DNA of 64,000 nt from Mesostigma viride (Eukaryota; Streptophyta; Mesostigmatophyceae; Mesostigmatales; Mesostigmataceae): positions 290,001 through 354,000 of the forward strand of contig RPFO01000022.1 of assembly GCA_009746045.1 (NCBI GenBank), given 5' to 3'. Positions 32,066 through 42,110 of this stretch are shown one piece after another (position 1 is the stretch's first letter; the number at the start of each line of letters is the position of its first letter). Below the pieces are notes generated by a model, which had not been told where the DNA came from, did no database searches, and saw only the letters and a list, made by a program, of their open reading frames with translations. Made by a program: the position numbers and the translations under genes.

Positions 32066-33429
32066 CAGAATGGTTCCTATTCATGCCATTCGTGACCCTC
32101 CTTTCTTATTGCCATTTTTTGGGGGAGTGAGGCGGGGAGCAGGGGTGACTGCAGTGCTGTGGCCCACGCTGACGGCAAGATTTGATGCAGCGCTGGTAGC
32201 ACGCGCTGGTCGCGTTGACGAGTCTTGAAGATGAGACAGTGGGGCCAGGGCAGGGTGGGGGCGCACTGGGGCATCCCCAGGTTGTGCACGCTGGACCCGC
32301 ACCGTACAGCTATGGTGCAGATGATCATTCTGTGGATGATCATTACCCACCGCAGCATGGCGGTGTGGTCCGCGGCCTGCAGGGCCCACGCATGTATGCA
32401 AATGCCGTCCGGATGGCCCTGCTGGGTATTTAGCACTTGGTCCCACCTGGCTGTGGGTCCCATGGAATACCTACCTGGCCGATATTGGATGGTGACACAT
32501 CCATCCGTATGATCTCGCACACTGACGTCCTGCTCCATTGTCCGGGTCGCTATTCAAGTGTTCTCCTTCGACCTTGCACAGAAGGGCTTGGCAGTTGTTT
32601 ATGAGTGTAACTGCCCCCTCAGGACCATGTCAGGCTGTATGGACCGTTTTTCAAACTGTAGCATTTGCGGCTGCTGGAAATAGCCGGCGATGTCCAGCAC
32701 ATTCTCTACACATACCCTCTGCTGGGTCTGCTGGGTGATAGTGACCTGAATACATCCATCAAGCTTGAGCAGACCACCCTGGGCAGGGCTCCTGTTTTCG
32801 CTGTCACACAGCCAGCCACGATGTCCTGAGATACGCTGCGAACGAGGTTTTGTGAAAAGAACTTGGCGTTTTTAATGTGTTAATTAATTAATTAATTAAT
32901 TTTTTAATAAGTGTCAACCCAGCGTTTGTGGCTTTCCAGGCAGGGTTGTGGGAGAAATGGGCTCTTGCAGGCAAGAAACCTGTGCGCCTCTGGGATGTGT
33001 GTTCGATCAGAGGCTTGAAGGAAGTCAAATTTGCGTCAGCGAACAGGAAGTTGAATGTACCTCCAGGGGTTGCAAGTCTGTCTGTCACAGTGTTTTTGCT
33101 AAGGGTTTTTGGGCTGCGGTCGCGTACGTGTGACCTCGGCCCCTGAAATCCTGCGGTCCCGGTGACCACGGCCACCAAAATCACGCGGTCGCGCATGACC
33201 TTACATAGCTTTGTCGCAAGCACTGTGTGTGATGTGTTATACGCTTGAATGCGCCTAGCTCAGCCTAGGCTTGCATGTGGGGGGGCCAGGGGGGTTTACA
33301 GGCCTCACTTTGGCCTTAGTCTACTTACATAACAACTAATTAGTGGTTTGTTAGAACTTATGTGGAATTCTTGCATCAACAAAATTAGATTACCCTTCAC
33401 CCTTGGGCCTTAAGCCTTGGGCATAAACA
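32066..33429. other. Intergenic region
   Basis: Sequence between the subtilase stop and the 3' tail of retroelement copy A. Contains a short (TTAA)n run at about 32,880-32,902 without the 3' hairpin seen elsewhere. No convincing gene or RNA. Confidence 0.5.
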
Positions 33430-35440
33430 CAAACTTGAATTGAATTGAATTGAATTGTAACATAACTCCGTTGGGAGTATATGTAGCACACAGCCCTTGA
33501 GAGGGGGGCATATGGCCTATCATACATCCTAAGCTACTTCCTGCAAGGGTGGGGATGTAAAGGACCCTTGCTCTAGGTGCACCAGGGCACTTGCATCCCC
33601 ATGATCTTCAAGCTATGCCCAGCGAAGGGGGAGCCTGTCATGGGGGGGAAGAGCAGCATAGCCGTATACAAAGAAGCTAGGGCATGGCGTCTCAGCAGAG
33701 AGTTACTCCCTGCATGGGCACAACATAACTAAATAAAGCTAGGCATCATCTGGGGTGTGGCTCATCATAGGCACACATGTACATGATTAAGGAAAGCGCG
33801 TGGCTTAGCTAGGATAGTGCCTCTAGGAGGCGTACATGTACATGGCCACGGTCTATCTATTCTGCACTACTACTGCTGTATTCCCCTAAGCTGGGGCGTC
33901 TGGAGTCGCTGGGGCCGCGGGGGGGGGGGGTCGCCTGCCAGGGCTTGTGGCCGACGTAGATGGCCGCCCCCTTCCAGTACACCGGCTGGCCCGCCTTGGT
34001 CTGCCGGAGCTGGAGGTAGGTCGGCCATAGCTCCCGTCGCCGTTGTTGCTGCGCCAGGGTCAGGTCGTCATCAAGGGTGAAGAGAGTCTTCTCGAGCCGC
34101 TTGCGGCGTCTGAGAAAAGAAATCTTGTCCGCCGGGGTCTTAAAGGTGAGAAGGAGCGGGGGCGGCCCTGCCTTACCCCGTGCGCGGGGAAGGCGGTGGG
34201 CGGCCAGCGCGATCTCACCGATAAGGCCCATGCGACCAAGGATTTCTCGCTCAAACGCACGCAAAAGCTTCTCGGAAGTCTCACCTTCCTCCATGGTGAA
34301 GTTCTTGACAATGACGTTGAGGCTGCGCTGGGCGAGCTCGGCCTCCTCGCGGAGGTCAAGCGTCTGCCGTTGGAGCTGGGCTGCGACGGCGGAGGTGGTG
34401 GAGGTGGTATGTTGCTTAAGCATGTCCGCCCAGGTGGTGATGGGAGGAGCATCGCCGGCCAGGCCAGCCGGGGCTGGCTTGGCGGCAATGTCCTTCACCG
34501 CCTGGGCGGTGAGGCCTGCCGTGTTCTGCAGAACCTCGATAGCGATGGCGTTGTCCTTAAGACGCTGGTCGATGTCACGGAGCTGGGCGGTGATGGCGTC
34601 GGAGGTGGAGGTGGTGGCGGTGGAGGAGGCGAGGAGGGTGGAGGTGGCGGTGGAGATGGTGGAGGTGGCGGTGGAAAGGAGGGGAAGCTCGGCAGTCAGC
34701 GTGCCGCCGATGGCCGCCACATCTGCAGCAATGGGGTCCACGTGCTCCTCGAGGACCTCCTTAAGGAGTGAGCGGAGGGAGGATTCGGTTAAGGTGGTGG
34801 TGAGAGGCTTGGGGGGCCAAAGCTCCCCGATGGAGCGTCCAAGGAGGGAAAAGAGAGCGAATTGCTGGAGGAAGGGGCGGTGGAGGCTGGGAATGATGTC
34901 GAAAGAGGCGAGACGAACCCAGCGAGGGTCAAAGAGGCGACCTTGGTTGAAGAGCTGCTTGCATAGTGCAAGAAGCGAGGCGTGCGTTCCATAAAACACG
35001 CAGACCAGGATGCGTTCCGGGTTAAGCGTGTCAAGGAAGCCGGGCTGGCTGGCTTCGGCGACAAAGTCGAGCTCTGTCCAACTCGGCTCGGCAGAGCGAC
35101 TGCGCTTGGGTTCAGGCGACGCTGCGGGCGAGGCGGGCTCAGCAGGGGCTGGGCGACCACTAGAGCTTGGCTAGTGGCGCCGCTGCCTTCTGGGCCGGTT
35201 GGCGAAGCTGCAGCCGGGGCTGCAGACGTATTTTCATTGCTGAGCGCAGCCGCCAGGCTGCGTTGCGTCGAGAGGCGTTTGCTCATCGTATAGTGCGTTA
35301 TAGCTTCGGAAAATTATATCAGCATGTGCGTCTAAGAAAGACGAAGCGATTGTGATATTCACAGCTGAATTCGGTGCTCAAACGTGAATTAAGTTATGAG
35401 CTCCGACAGCCATGGCAACCTCGTGGCTCGTGGCTCTCGT
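33430..35440 (-). mobile_element. ORF1-only non-LTR retroelement, copy A
   Basis: Minus-strand element of about 2.0 kb. The 5' leader (35,440-35,287) is shared with copies B and E, including a hairpin at 35,329-35,343 and a TATA-like GATATAATTTT. Then comes an ORF1 with one frameshift, a 3' UTR, the hairpin ACTCCCAACGGAGT (33,465-33,478) and a short AATTC-type tail (33,436-33,458). No endonuclease or reverse transcriptase is present between ORF1 and the tail, so it must be mobilised in trans if mobile. Confidence 0.78.
33857..35286 (-). CDS. L1-like ORF1 protein, copy A (one frameshift)
   Basis: Frame one starts at ATG 35286 (MSKRLSTQRSLAAAL) and is lost near 35,000-35,060; the second frame runs 34,999-33,857. 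Visible order: Ser/Thr/Ala-rich low complexity, heptad-like coiled coil, then an RRM-like and C-terminal domain pattern of L1 ORF1 proteins (LNVIVKNF, AAHRLPRARGKAGPPPLL, TFKTPADKISFLRRRKRL, LDDDLTLAQQQRRREL). Family role: RNA-binding chaperone of the retroelement RNP. The near-intact second frame suggests a fairly recent copy. The L1-ORF1 assignment rests on pattern, not a search. Confidence 0.72.
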
Positions 35441-36035
35441 TGTGTGCCCACGCGCAACACAAACTTGCTGACCCTAATTATGGCGCATTCATAATACTCA
35501 ATACACATGAATGATTACACCTTTGAGTTGTGACTTGGCCACTTGGGCGACGGGGCATGGTCCAACTACGGAGGTTATAAGACTCAATCCTACCTGCTTG
35601 ACTGTAATTTTTTATAAAACAATAGCATACATGATACATCCTTGACTGTGGTAAATTAATTAATTAATAAGCACGTGACTGCGTCACGTGGGTGCCAATA
35701 CAGAGTAAAGGAACCTTCAACCCTATATACACAGCGACAAGGTACGTGGTAGGGCGCCCTATCTTAATTCTCTCACTGCCGCAAGTGGGCAGGCCACAGA
35801 GCGCTCTCTCCACGGCATGGTGCATCATGCCGGGGTGCAACACTGTGGGTGCAATACAACCAGTGCAATATACCATAGTAGGTACGTAGGCTGACGCATA
35901 TATAGCGTGTGCTACAAATGTGAGGTGGGCTCAAGACGTCGGCTATTTAAGGCGCAAGCTGATGACCATAAGGTGCCAGATCGAGCTGATTGAAGGTTCT
36001 ATAACGCTGTGTATTTGCGGGCAAAAAGCAATTCC
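35441..36035. other. Spacer between head-to-head elements A and B
   Basis: About 600 bp, AT-richer, containing a (TTAA)n run at about 35,653-35,668. No gene is seen. It separates the inverted 5' ends of copies A and B. Confidence 0.55.
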
Positions 36036-36171
36036 GGCCACGAGGTAGCCATGGCTGTCGGAGCTCATAACTTTCACGTTTGAGCACCAAATTTAGCCGT
36101 GAATATCACAATCGCTTCGTCTTTCTAAGACGCACATGCTGATATAATTTTCCGACGCTATTACGCAATAT

Positions 36172-37149
36172 ATGGCGAATAAACGCGCCTCGACGCAACG
36201 CAGCCTGGCGGCTGCGCTCGGCAATGAAAATACGTCTGCAGCTCCGGCTGCAGCTTCGCCATCAGGTCCGGCAGGCGGCGATGACACTAGTCGTGCACTG
36301 GTGGTCGTCCAGCAACCTCCCGGACTTAACGCCTCGCCATCTGCATCGCCTGACCCCAAGCGCACCCGCTCAGCCGACCAAACAGGAGGGTCTTCACGCC
36401 CCTCAGAACCGAGCTTTCGGCCCCGGCCTTTCAAGGTCGACGATTACGACTGGGCCGGCAACCCGTCTCCGACCGATGCTATGCGCTGCGTCTTCTTCGG
36501 GGATTACGCTTCGCTTTACGACCTGTGCCACCAGCTCCACTCCAACCGTCGCCTCCTCCTCCCGGACGGCCGCCGATGGCTCCCCCTCCCGCTGCCCGGA
36601 AACATCCCCCGCCCCGAACTCCAGCACGCCGGCATCCTCAACTCCCTTCTCCAGCGCTCCGACGGCGAGATCTGGGCTGCAACCGTCACCGCCCCCACCC
36701 TTCGACGTTCCATCCTCGCGGAAGCCTTTGAGCAGCACGTGACCCCCCTTGCTGCCGACATTTCAGCAATCGGCGGCACGCTGACTGCTGAACTTCCTCA
36801 CATTTCCACCGCCGCCGCCTCCACCTCCACCGCCGTTTCCGCCTTCACTGCCGACATCAAAGCCCAGCTCCTCGACCTCGACCAACGCCTTCAAGCCACC
36901 GCCACCGCCCTTGAGAGCTTGCATGACACCCCCCCCCAAGCGGTGCAGGAAATCGCTGCCCAGCCGGCACCTGCTGGCCCGGCCAGTGATGTTCCCTCCA
37001 CCTGGGCGGACTTGCTTAAGCATCATACCACCTCCACCACCTCCACCATCGCGGCACAACGAGCAAGCAACAAGCCCTCGACCTTCGCGCAAGCCAACCT
37101 GAGTCCCTCTGCAAGGATGACATCCGCGCAGTGCTGGAGGAGCACGTGA
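36172..37149 (+). CDS. ORF1 N-terminal half, subfamily A (copy B)
   Basis: ATG at 36172 (MANKRASTQRSLAAALGNEN). The frame is intact for 325 codons and loses homology to copy A after STWADLLKHHTTSTTST, ending at a stop at 37,149 beyond the subfamily junction. It contains the Ala/Ser/Pro-rich start, a globular-looking segment (FGDYASLYDLCHQL, GRRWLPLPL) and Thr/Ser-rich coiled coil. It lacks the RRM-like part. Confidence 0.68.
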   Translation: MANKRASTQRSLAAALGNENTSAAPAAASPSGPAGGDDTSRALVVVQQPPGLNASPSASPDPKRTRSADQTGGSSRPSEPSFRPRPFKVDDYDWAGNPSPTDAMRCVFFGDYASLYDLCHQLHSNRRLLLPDGRRWLPLPLPGNIPRPELQHAGILNSLLQRSDGEIWAATVTAPTLRRSILAEAFEQHVTPLAADISAIGGTLTAELPHISTAAASTSTAVSAFTADIKAQLLDLDQRLQATATALESLHDTPPQAVQEIAAQPAPAGPASDVPSTWADLLKHHTTSTTSTIAAQRASNKPSTFAQANLSPSARMTSAQCWRST

Positions 37150-38018
37150 CCTGGCCGTTGGCCGAGAAGCTGACCTCGCTGAACACGACGCTCAACACGG
37201 TGGAAGCCCGGGTCTCCAACGTGGAAACCAAGGTCGTCCACAAGCTACAACCCCAGTTCACGGCGCTACACACCGCGGCGCAGGCTTCGGAAACGAATGC
37301 TGCACTTGTCTCTCGCCTTAACCAGGTGGAGGGCAAGTGTGGCGTGCTCCTGAAGAAGCTTGAGGCCATCACCGCCCACACCGAGGCCCTGGCCGCACAG
37401 GTCCCCAAGATAGCGGAGCAGACGGCCACCATTGCATCCCAGCCACCCCGGCAGGATGCTGGCGACCTCCCGCCGCTCTCCTACGCGGACCTGCTGCGGT
37501 CAGCGACCGCCTCCACCACCGACGCCATCGCTACAAAGCTCCAGGAGCTGGAGGACCACCGCCAGGCCCAGCAACGGGAGGTCACCGACCGCGCTCGCCG
37601 CGAGTGCCGAGTGGTGCTACGTCGCTTCCCCCAGAAGCCAGGTGAGACGTCAACCTCTCTTGCTGACGAGCTCAAGAACCAGCTTCTTACCCTCATGGGC
37701 CTGGTAGGTGAGGTAGAACTGCGTGGGTGCCACCGCCTTCCCCACTCACGGGACAAGGCGGCTCCCCCACCAGTCCTACTCACCTTCCCCTCCCCTGAGG
37801 ATAAGCAGCGGTTCCTCTCTCGTCGCAAGCGGTTGCACGACCTCACCTGTACGCTGGATGACGACCTCACCCCCGCTCAGCAACAGCAGCGACGCGACCT
37901 GTGGCCGGAATACCTCCGCCATAAGCAGGACCCCCAGAAGCCCATGCAAGGTGTACTGGAGGGGCGGGGACCTGATGATCAACCACAAGATTTGGACGCC
38001 CCCAGCGGGCTAGAATAG
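37131..38018 (+). CDS. L1-like ORF1 C-terminal half, subfamily D (copy B)
   Basis: Open frame starting around LEEHVTWPLAEKL, a long coiled coil (NAALVSRLNQVEGKC, LLKKLEAITAHTEAL), linker SYADLLRSATASTTDA, then the RRM-like/C-terminal pattern (RRECRVVLRRF, HRLPHSRDKAAPPPVLL, KQRFLSRRKRL, LDDDLTPAQQQQRRDL). Stop at 38,018. The coiled coil has regular heptads as in L1 ORF1 trimers. It overlaps the preceding frame by 19 nt at the chimeric junction. Confidence 0.68.
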   Translation: MLEEHVTWPLAEKLTSLNTTLNTVEARVSNVETKVVHKLQPQFTALHTAAQASETNAALVSRLNQVEGKCGVLLKKLEAITAHTEALAAQVPKIAEQTATIASQPPRQDAGDLPPLSYADLLRSATASTTDAIATKLQELEDHRQAQQREVTDRARRECRVVLRRFPQKPGETSTSLADELKNQLLTLMGLVGEVELRGCHRLPHSRDKAAPPPVLLTFPSPEDKQRFLSRRKRLHDLTCTLDDDLTPAQQQQRRDLWPEYLRHKQDPQKPMQGVLEGRGPDDQPQDLDAPSGLE

Positions 38019-38444
38019 CAATAGCCCTAGCTCGTAACCATTGGCGTCACTGCCGCTAAGGCAGCCATGCCTAGAATGTTGCCTACTAGCTGAGCCAACA
38101 CACCTAGTCACGTGCCGCCAACGCACGGTACACAACCAGCCATAGCCTTAGCCTAGTCCTAGTACAGCCATGCTATACGCCCTGGCTATGTTCAGATTAC
38201 TTGCCCACGCTCCTTGCTATGATATGCTCACATGGGTCTTATTGCACCCACAGTTTGCCGGATCGTTAGCCTGTCCTTTTAGCTAGCCGCGCCCGATTGC
38301 AGCTGTGGCATGCCTTTGGCATGAAGGAGACTGGGGGTCTCTGCCCTTTCTCCTGTAGTGCACACACAGGGATTAAAAGCACTTCGGTGCTCCGTGACTC
38401 CCCAACGGGAGCACGAGTTTAATTAATTAATTAATTAATTAATT

Positions 38445-39393
38445 CGCGAGGCGGCCGAGCTCGACAAGCGCAGCCACAATGTCATCGTCAAGCACTTCGA
38501 CCAGCCGGCAGGTGAGACCTCCACGAGTCAGACTCCTTGAGGCAGTTAAGCGCGCCATTCTTGCCCCCATGTTACTCACTGGTGAGCTGGACATGTCGGC
38601 TGTCCGCCTCCCCCGCGCGCGGGGGAAGGCTGGCCCGGCACCCGTGCTCCTCACCTTTAAGTACATGACGGACAAGCTGGCGTTCCTTAAATGCCGCAAG
38701 AAGCTCTCGGAGACTCGCTTCACGCTGGACGACGACTTGACCCTGGCCCAGCAACAGCGGCGACGCGAGCTATGGCCGACCTACCTTCAGCTCCGGCAGC
38801 GTGCAGGGGGGAAGCCGGTATACTGGAGGGGGGCGGTCATCCACGTTGACCACAAGCCCTGGCAGGCCCCTCCTGCCACCCCAGACTAGGGAATATATAC
38901 CAGTAGTGTAGATTAGATAGGCTTATAGCCTTTGCAAGTGGCCCATGCGCATGTGCGCCCATAATGGCCCCCATGGATGATGCTTTCAGTATTTAGCCGC
39001 GCCCAGCCTACAACGGGACCTCCCATGGATGATGCATTAAGAATTTAGCCATGCGATGCCTATGCAGGGAGTTACTCTCTGCTGAGATGCCATGTGTACA
39101 CCAGCTATAGCCTAGCCACATACCCTCCACCCCATATGTCATGCAGGCCTTCTAGGCCCTCTCCTCAAGCCCCCCCTGGGTGCCTGTGCTTGTTAAGGTC
39201 TTAAGGAGGCATGAACCATCATGGCGGTGCAGGTGCACCTTGTGCACCCAGAGCAGGTGACAGTTGTACATCCTCCACCTGCAGGTTGTAGCCCTGATTG
39301 TATTACAAACCCATAGATGCCCCTTTCTCAGGGCTATGTGTTACATATGCTCCCAACGGAGCTATGATTTTAATTAATTAATTTATTAATAAC
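38445..39393 (+). mobile_element. 5'-truncated ORF1 element, copy C
   Basis: Begins directly at the end of the TTAA tail of copy B, inside the ORF1 region. It carries the C-terminal ORF1 frame of subfamily A (38,479-38,889; DMSAVRLPRARGKAGPAP, LDDDLTLAQQQRRREL), then a 3' UTR, hairpin GCTCCCAACGGAGC (39,349-39,362) and a TTAA-type tail (39,370-39,393). 5' truncation plus a precise 3' end is typical of non-LTR insertion. Confidence 0.75.
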
Positions 39394-39483
39394 GCTGTGT
39401 GCTAATATCGTTTCAAGTGCTGTAACTGATGCCTAAGCTATCCCATATAATCGATTGCCCCCATCTAGACAACTAGCGCTTGA

Positions 39484-39831
39484 GTGCTCTATCCCGGGGA
39501 AGCCTGGGGGCCGCTTCCACAGTTTCTTGTTGACATAAAGCAAATTCCTTTTATTCGTTACCCCGATATTCACAGTCTCCTTTCCCACACAGCAAAATAT
39601 GGTGTTGTTCTTAGTCAGTTACATCGTTTTTCCCGCCTTTGTTCTTATCGTGTCGATTTCATCACGACTCTTCTTGAACTTTTGCATTGTTTGTTGGTCA
39701 AAGACTATGACCGAGACATTATGCTCCGTCAAGTCCGGCGTTTTTTGCAACGTCACCCACATCTGTTCGCCTGCTGCCCCTTGGCACAAGCTCTACAAAC
39801 AGGTCGTGCATGGACCGGCTGTATCGCGTAG
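39484..39831 (+). pseudogene. Reverse-transcriptase C-terminal-like fragment
   Basis: Open frame with PFIRYPDIHSLLSHTAKYGV and SQLHRFSRLCSYRVDFITTL, then HCLLVKDYDRDIMLRQVRRF. The spacing of the S-Q-L-x-R-x-x-R-x-C-S block and the following region resembles the segment downstream of the RT core in some Penelope-like and protist retroelements. No catalytic YADD is present, so this is only the 3' end of an ORF. Medium-low certainty of class; a search would settle it. Confidence 0.42.
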
Positions 39832-39867
39832 TATCTCCGCACATCTGAACCCTGTGATGCATGCCAG

Positions 39868-40431
39868 ATCTCCTTTGTGGCCGTTCCGAGCTTGGCACTG
39901 CATGGATTCGTTGTCCACATCGTCGCGTCGCTGCAGCAACACGATGTTAATTTCTGGCATACGCAGGCTTTTGTTGGTTCCCGCCGCACATTTGAATGTG
40001 CTCAGTAGCTGTCCTCCGGCTTTTTCCCTTTGCACCGTGTGCAGTTCTTGGACGTTTGGAATCATGCAGCATGGCTAACGTGATGACTGACTAGCTAGAC
40101 CTTTTCAGTGGTTTTCCATTTGCGGGTATTTCCTCGTAAATGGTGGGAGAGTGAGCGCAGCAATGGTGCTCACCACTAGACACTCCCGGCCAGTTAGGCT
40201 CGAAACACACGCCCTGATCAAGGATGCTGTTTCCGACCCCACCGTCTAGGTCATCTAGTCGCTCTACACGTAAGCCAGCCATAATTTCAATGCACAAGGA
40301 TACACATTTCCATCACCATTCATCTTCATCATCCTGAACGACTCGAACACGCGGACAAGATAACGGCAGGCTCGAGCTGCCATGGTCCGGATTCTCCCGA
40401 TTTCTGGCCTGCGCTGTTTGTCTCCTTGAGA
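39868..40431 (+). mobile_element. Dispersed repeat P, copy 1 (3' part of an RT element)
   Basis: About 560 bp repeated nearly identically in inverted orientation at 58,357-58,916, and in part at 44,290-44,476 (same orientation). All copies share the end near GCCTGCGCTTGTTGTCTCC but differ at the other end, so it behaves as a retroelement 3' end read on the plus strand. The RT-like fragment at 39,484-39,831 lies just upstream. Conserved antisense ORFs of 68 codons (40,297-40,091 and 58,488-58,694) are shadows of the repeat. Confidence 0.7.
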
Positions 40432-40439
40432 AATTAAGG

Positions 40440-41440
40440 TCCCCAGCCCGCCCCGCCAGTACACTTGGGGCTTCTCGGGGTTGGTCTTGTGGCGGATGTA
40501 CGTATAGTCGGGCCACTGATCGCGGCGTTGCTGCTGCGCTGGGCGCTGGCGTCAGGTCGTCGTCAAGCGACCAGGAGGTGTTCACCATGCAGCTTCTTGC
40601 GGCGAGAGAGGAACCGAACTCGGGCTGTGATGTCGCTGAAGGTGAGGACCACTGGAGGGGGCCCAGCCTTGGCCCGAGGATGGGGCAGGCGGTAGGCGCC
40701 CTGCGCAGTGTCGCACCTGGCAGCTCCATGCACGCCGGCCAAGAGTTGTTTCTCCAGCTCGTCGAGAAGAGAGTCTGGGGTCTCCTCCGGCTGCATGTCG
40801 AAGCGCCTGCATGAGGATGACCCGGCAGCGGCGACGGTCGCGGTCAGCAGCCTCGCGGCGCGTGTCTTCCAGCTCCTGGAGCTTGGTGGTGATGGCGGTC
40901 GTGGTAGAGGATGCCTGGCTCTTGAGCAGGTCAGCCCAGGAGCTGGCCGGCGCAAGTCGAGGGGTCATCGCTAGCCCTATCAGCAGGTTGGTTGGGCGGC
41001 GATGGTGGCCGTTCGCTCGGCGATCTCAGGGATCGACACGCGCGGCCAGGGCGTCTACCGACCTTGGTAGCAACTGCCTCCAGTTTCACGGTGCCTCAAA
41101 AGTGGCCGACTCGGCCTTCCACCTGGCTAAGGCGGGTGGTCACAGTCAGCTGTGGCCACGGAAACTTTGGTGGCAATGTGCTCTTGCGTAGCAGTACGTA
41201 AACTGAGGCTGGAGCGCGACTCTGGCTTCAATGTTGTTGACCTTGGCCGAGAGATCGAGTGTTAAGTGGGCCGTCAGGCGCGTTCAGGGCGGCGAGCTGC
41301 TCAGCCATCGGCGCCAGCTGCTCCACCATTGCAGCTCGGATGGAGTCCGTGCTGGGGGAGGTGCCGCTCTGCGAGGATGCTGCAGCTCCTGTGGCTGCCC
41401 GGCCCGTTGACTGTGCATGGTTGTCTCACTTGGCATGTTA
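40440..41440 (-). mobile_element. Degenerate ORF1 element, copy D
   Basis: Minus-strand remnant with several frameshifts. Pieces recognisable against copy B's second half: SWADLLKSQASSTTTAITTK, LQELEDTRREAADRDRRRC, PHPRAKAGPPPVVLTFSD, RVRFLSRRKKL, SLDDDLTPA, and a coiled-coil remnant LSQVEGRV further upstream. Its 3' side is cut off where repeat P ends (about 40,431), so P probably inserted into or next to it. Confidence 0.66.
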
Positions 41441-41754
41441 ATTCTTGCATAATAGGTAGTAAGCCCTAAGGTCATCACGGCGCCATTAATTGTCAGATAC
41501 CCACATCTTCCACAAGTCGTGGGTAAGAATTAAAATTAAAGGGGCAACATTTGGGTCATCATCATCCGGCTCGCTCTCCACTGAAATGGCGAGTAGGCTT
41601 GCTGCGCTGAGGCCAGCAGCTGCCTTGCTGCCAGCATGCCGGCAGCGGCGGTGCCGTCCATTGGTTGCCCGTTGATCCACCGGCCATGCGCCGTGGCTTG
41701 GCGCGTCCTGGCAGTGCTTGAAGGCCCTTTAATAATATAGCTACTTGAATCTTA

Positions 41755-42110
41755 TATATAAAATTAAATTAAATTATACTACTAGTAACATGACTCCGCT
41801 GGGAGATCATGTAGCACGTATTCGACTGGATGGGTGGAGGTGGGCGAAGCCGCGTGATCGAACTAACCTAACACTTTAAGCTATCTAGTCTAGAAGATCC
41901 TAACTAAACTACTAGCTCAGCAACGCCCCTTCCGCTTGTGGGGAGCCGGGGGGCTTGCCCACAGGGCGGGCTGGCGTGTGAGCCTGGACAATCTTCTGCC
42001 ACCTCTTCTTGTTCTGCATAGCAGTCCAAAGATCGAAGAGAGAGGGATCGAGTGAATGCGGTGTTCAAACTGAGCTGGGACAGGAGGGGGGACATCCCCC
42101 CCTAAAATCG
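41755..42110 (-). mobile_element. 5'-truncated LINE 3' end
   Basis: Minus-strand fragment: short ORF end with KKRWQKIVQAHTPARPVG (about 42,020-41,930) ending in a stop, a 3' UTR, hairpin ATGATCTCCCAGCGGAGTCA (41,790-41,810) and an ATTTA-type tail. The same ORF end recurs at 60,300-60,400. I take it as the C-terminus of an ORF2-type protein whose RT part is missing; that is inference. Confidence 0.6.

Larger units (their letters stand above)
36036..38444 (+). mobile_element. ORF1-only non-LTR retroelement, copy B (chimeric)
   Basis: Plus-strand element. Its 5' leader (36,036-36,171) has the hairpin CGTCTTTCTAAGACG (36,118-36,132) and GATATAATTTT. Two partial ORF1 frames follow, then a 3' UTR, the hairpin GTGACTCCCCAACGGGAG (from 38,394) and a TTAA tail to 38,444. 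The first half matches copy A; from about 37,095 it changes to a second ORF1 subfamily (that of copy D), re-entering at the coiled-coil start so the middle region occurs twice. No RT. Confidence 0.76.

Noticed and set aside
40091-40297. 68-codon ORF conserved at 58,488-58,694
   Set aside because: Conservation comes from the repeat P copies as a whole, including non-coding parts, and the frame is antisense to the element's inferred direction.
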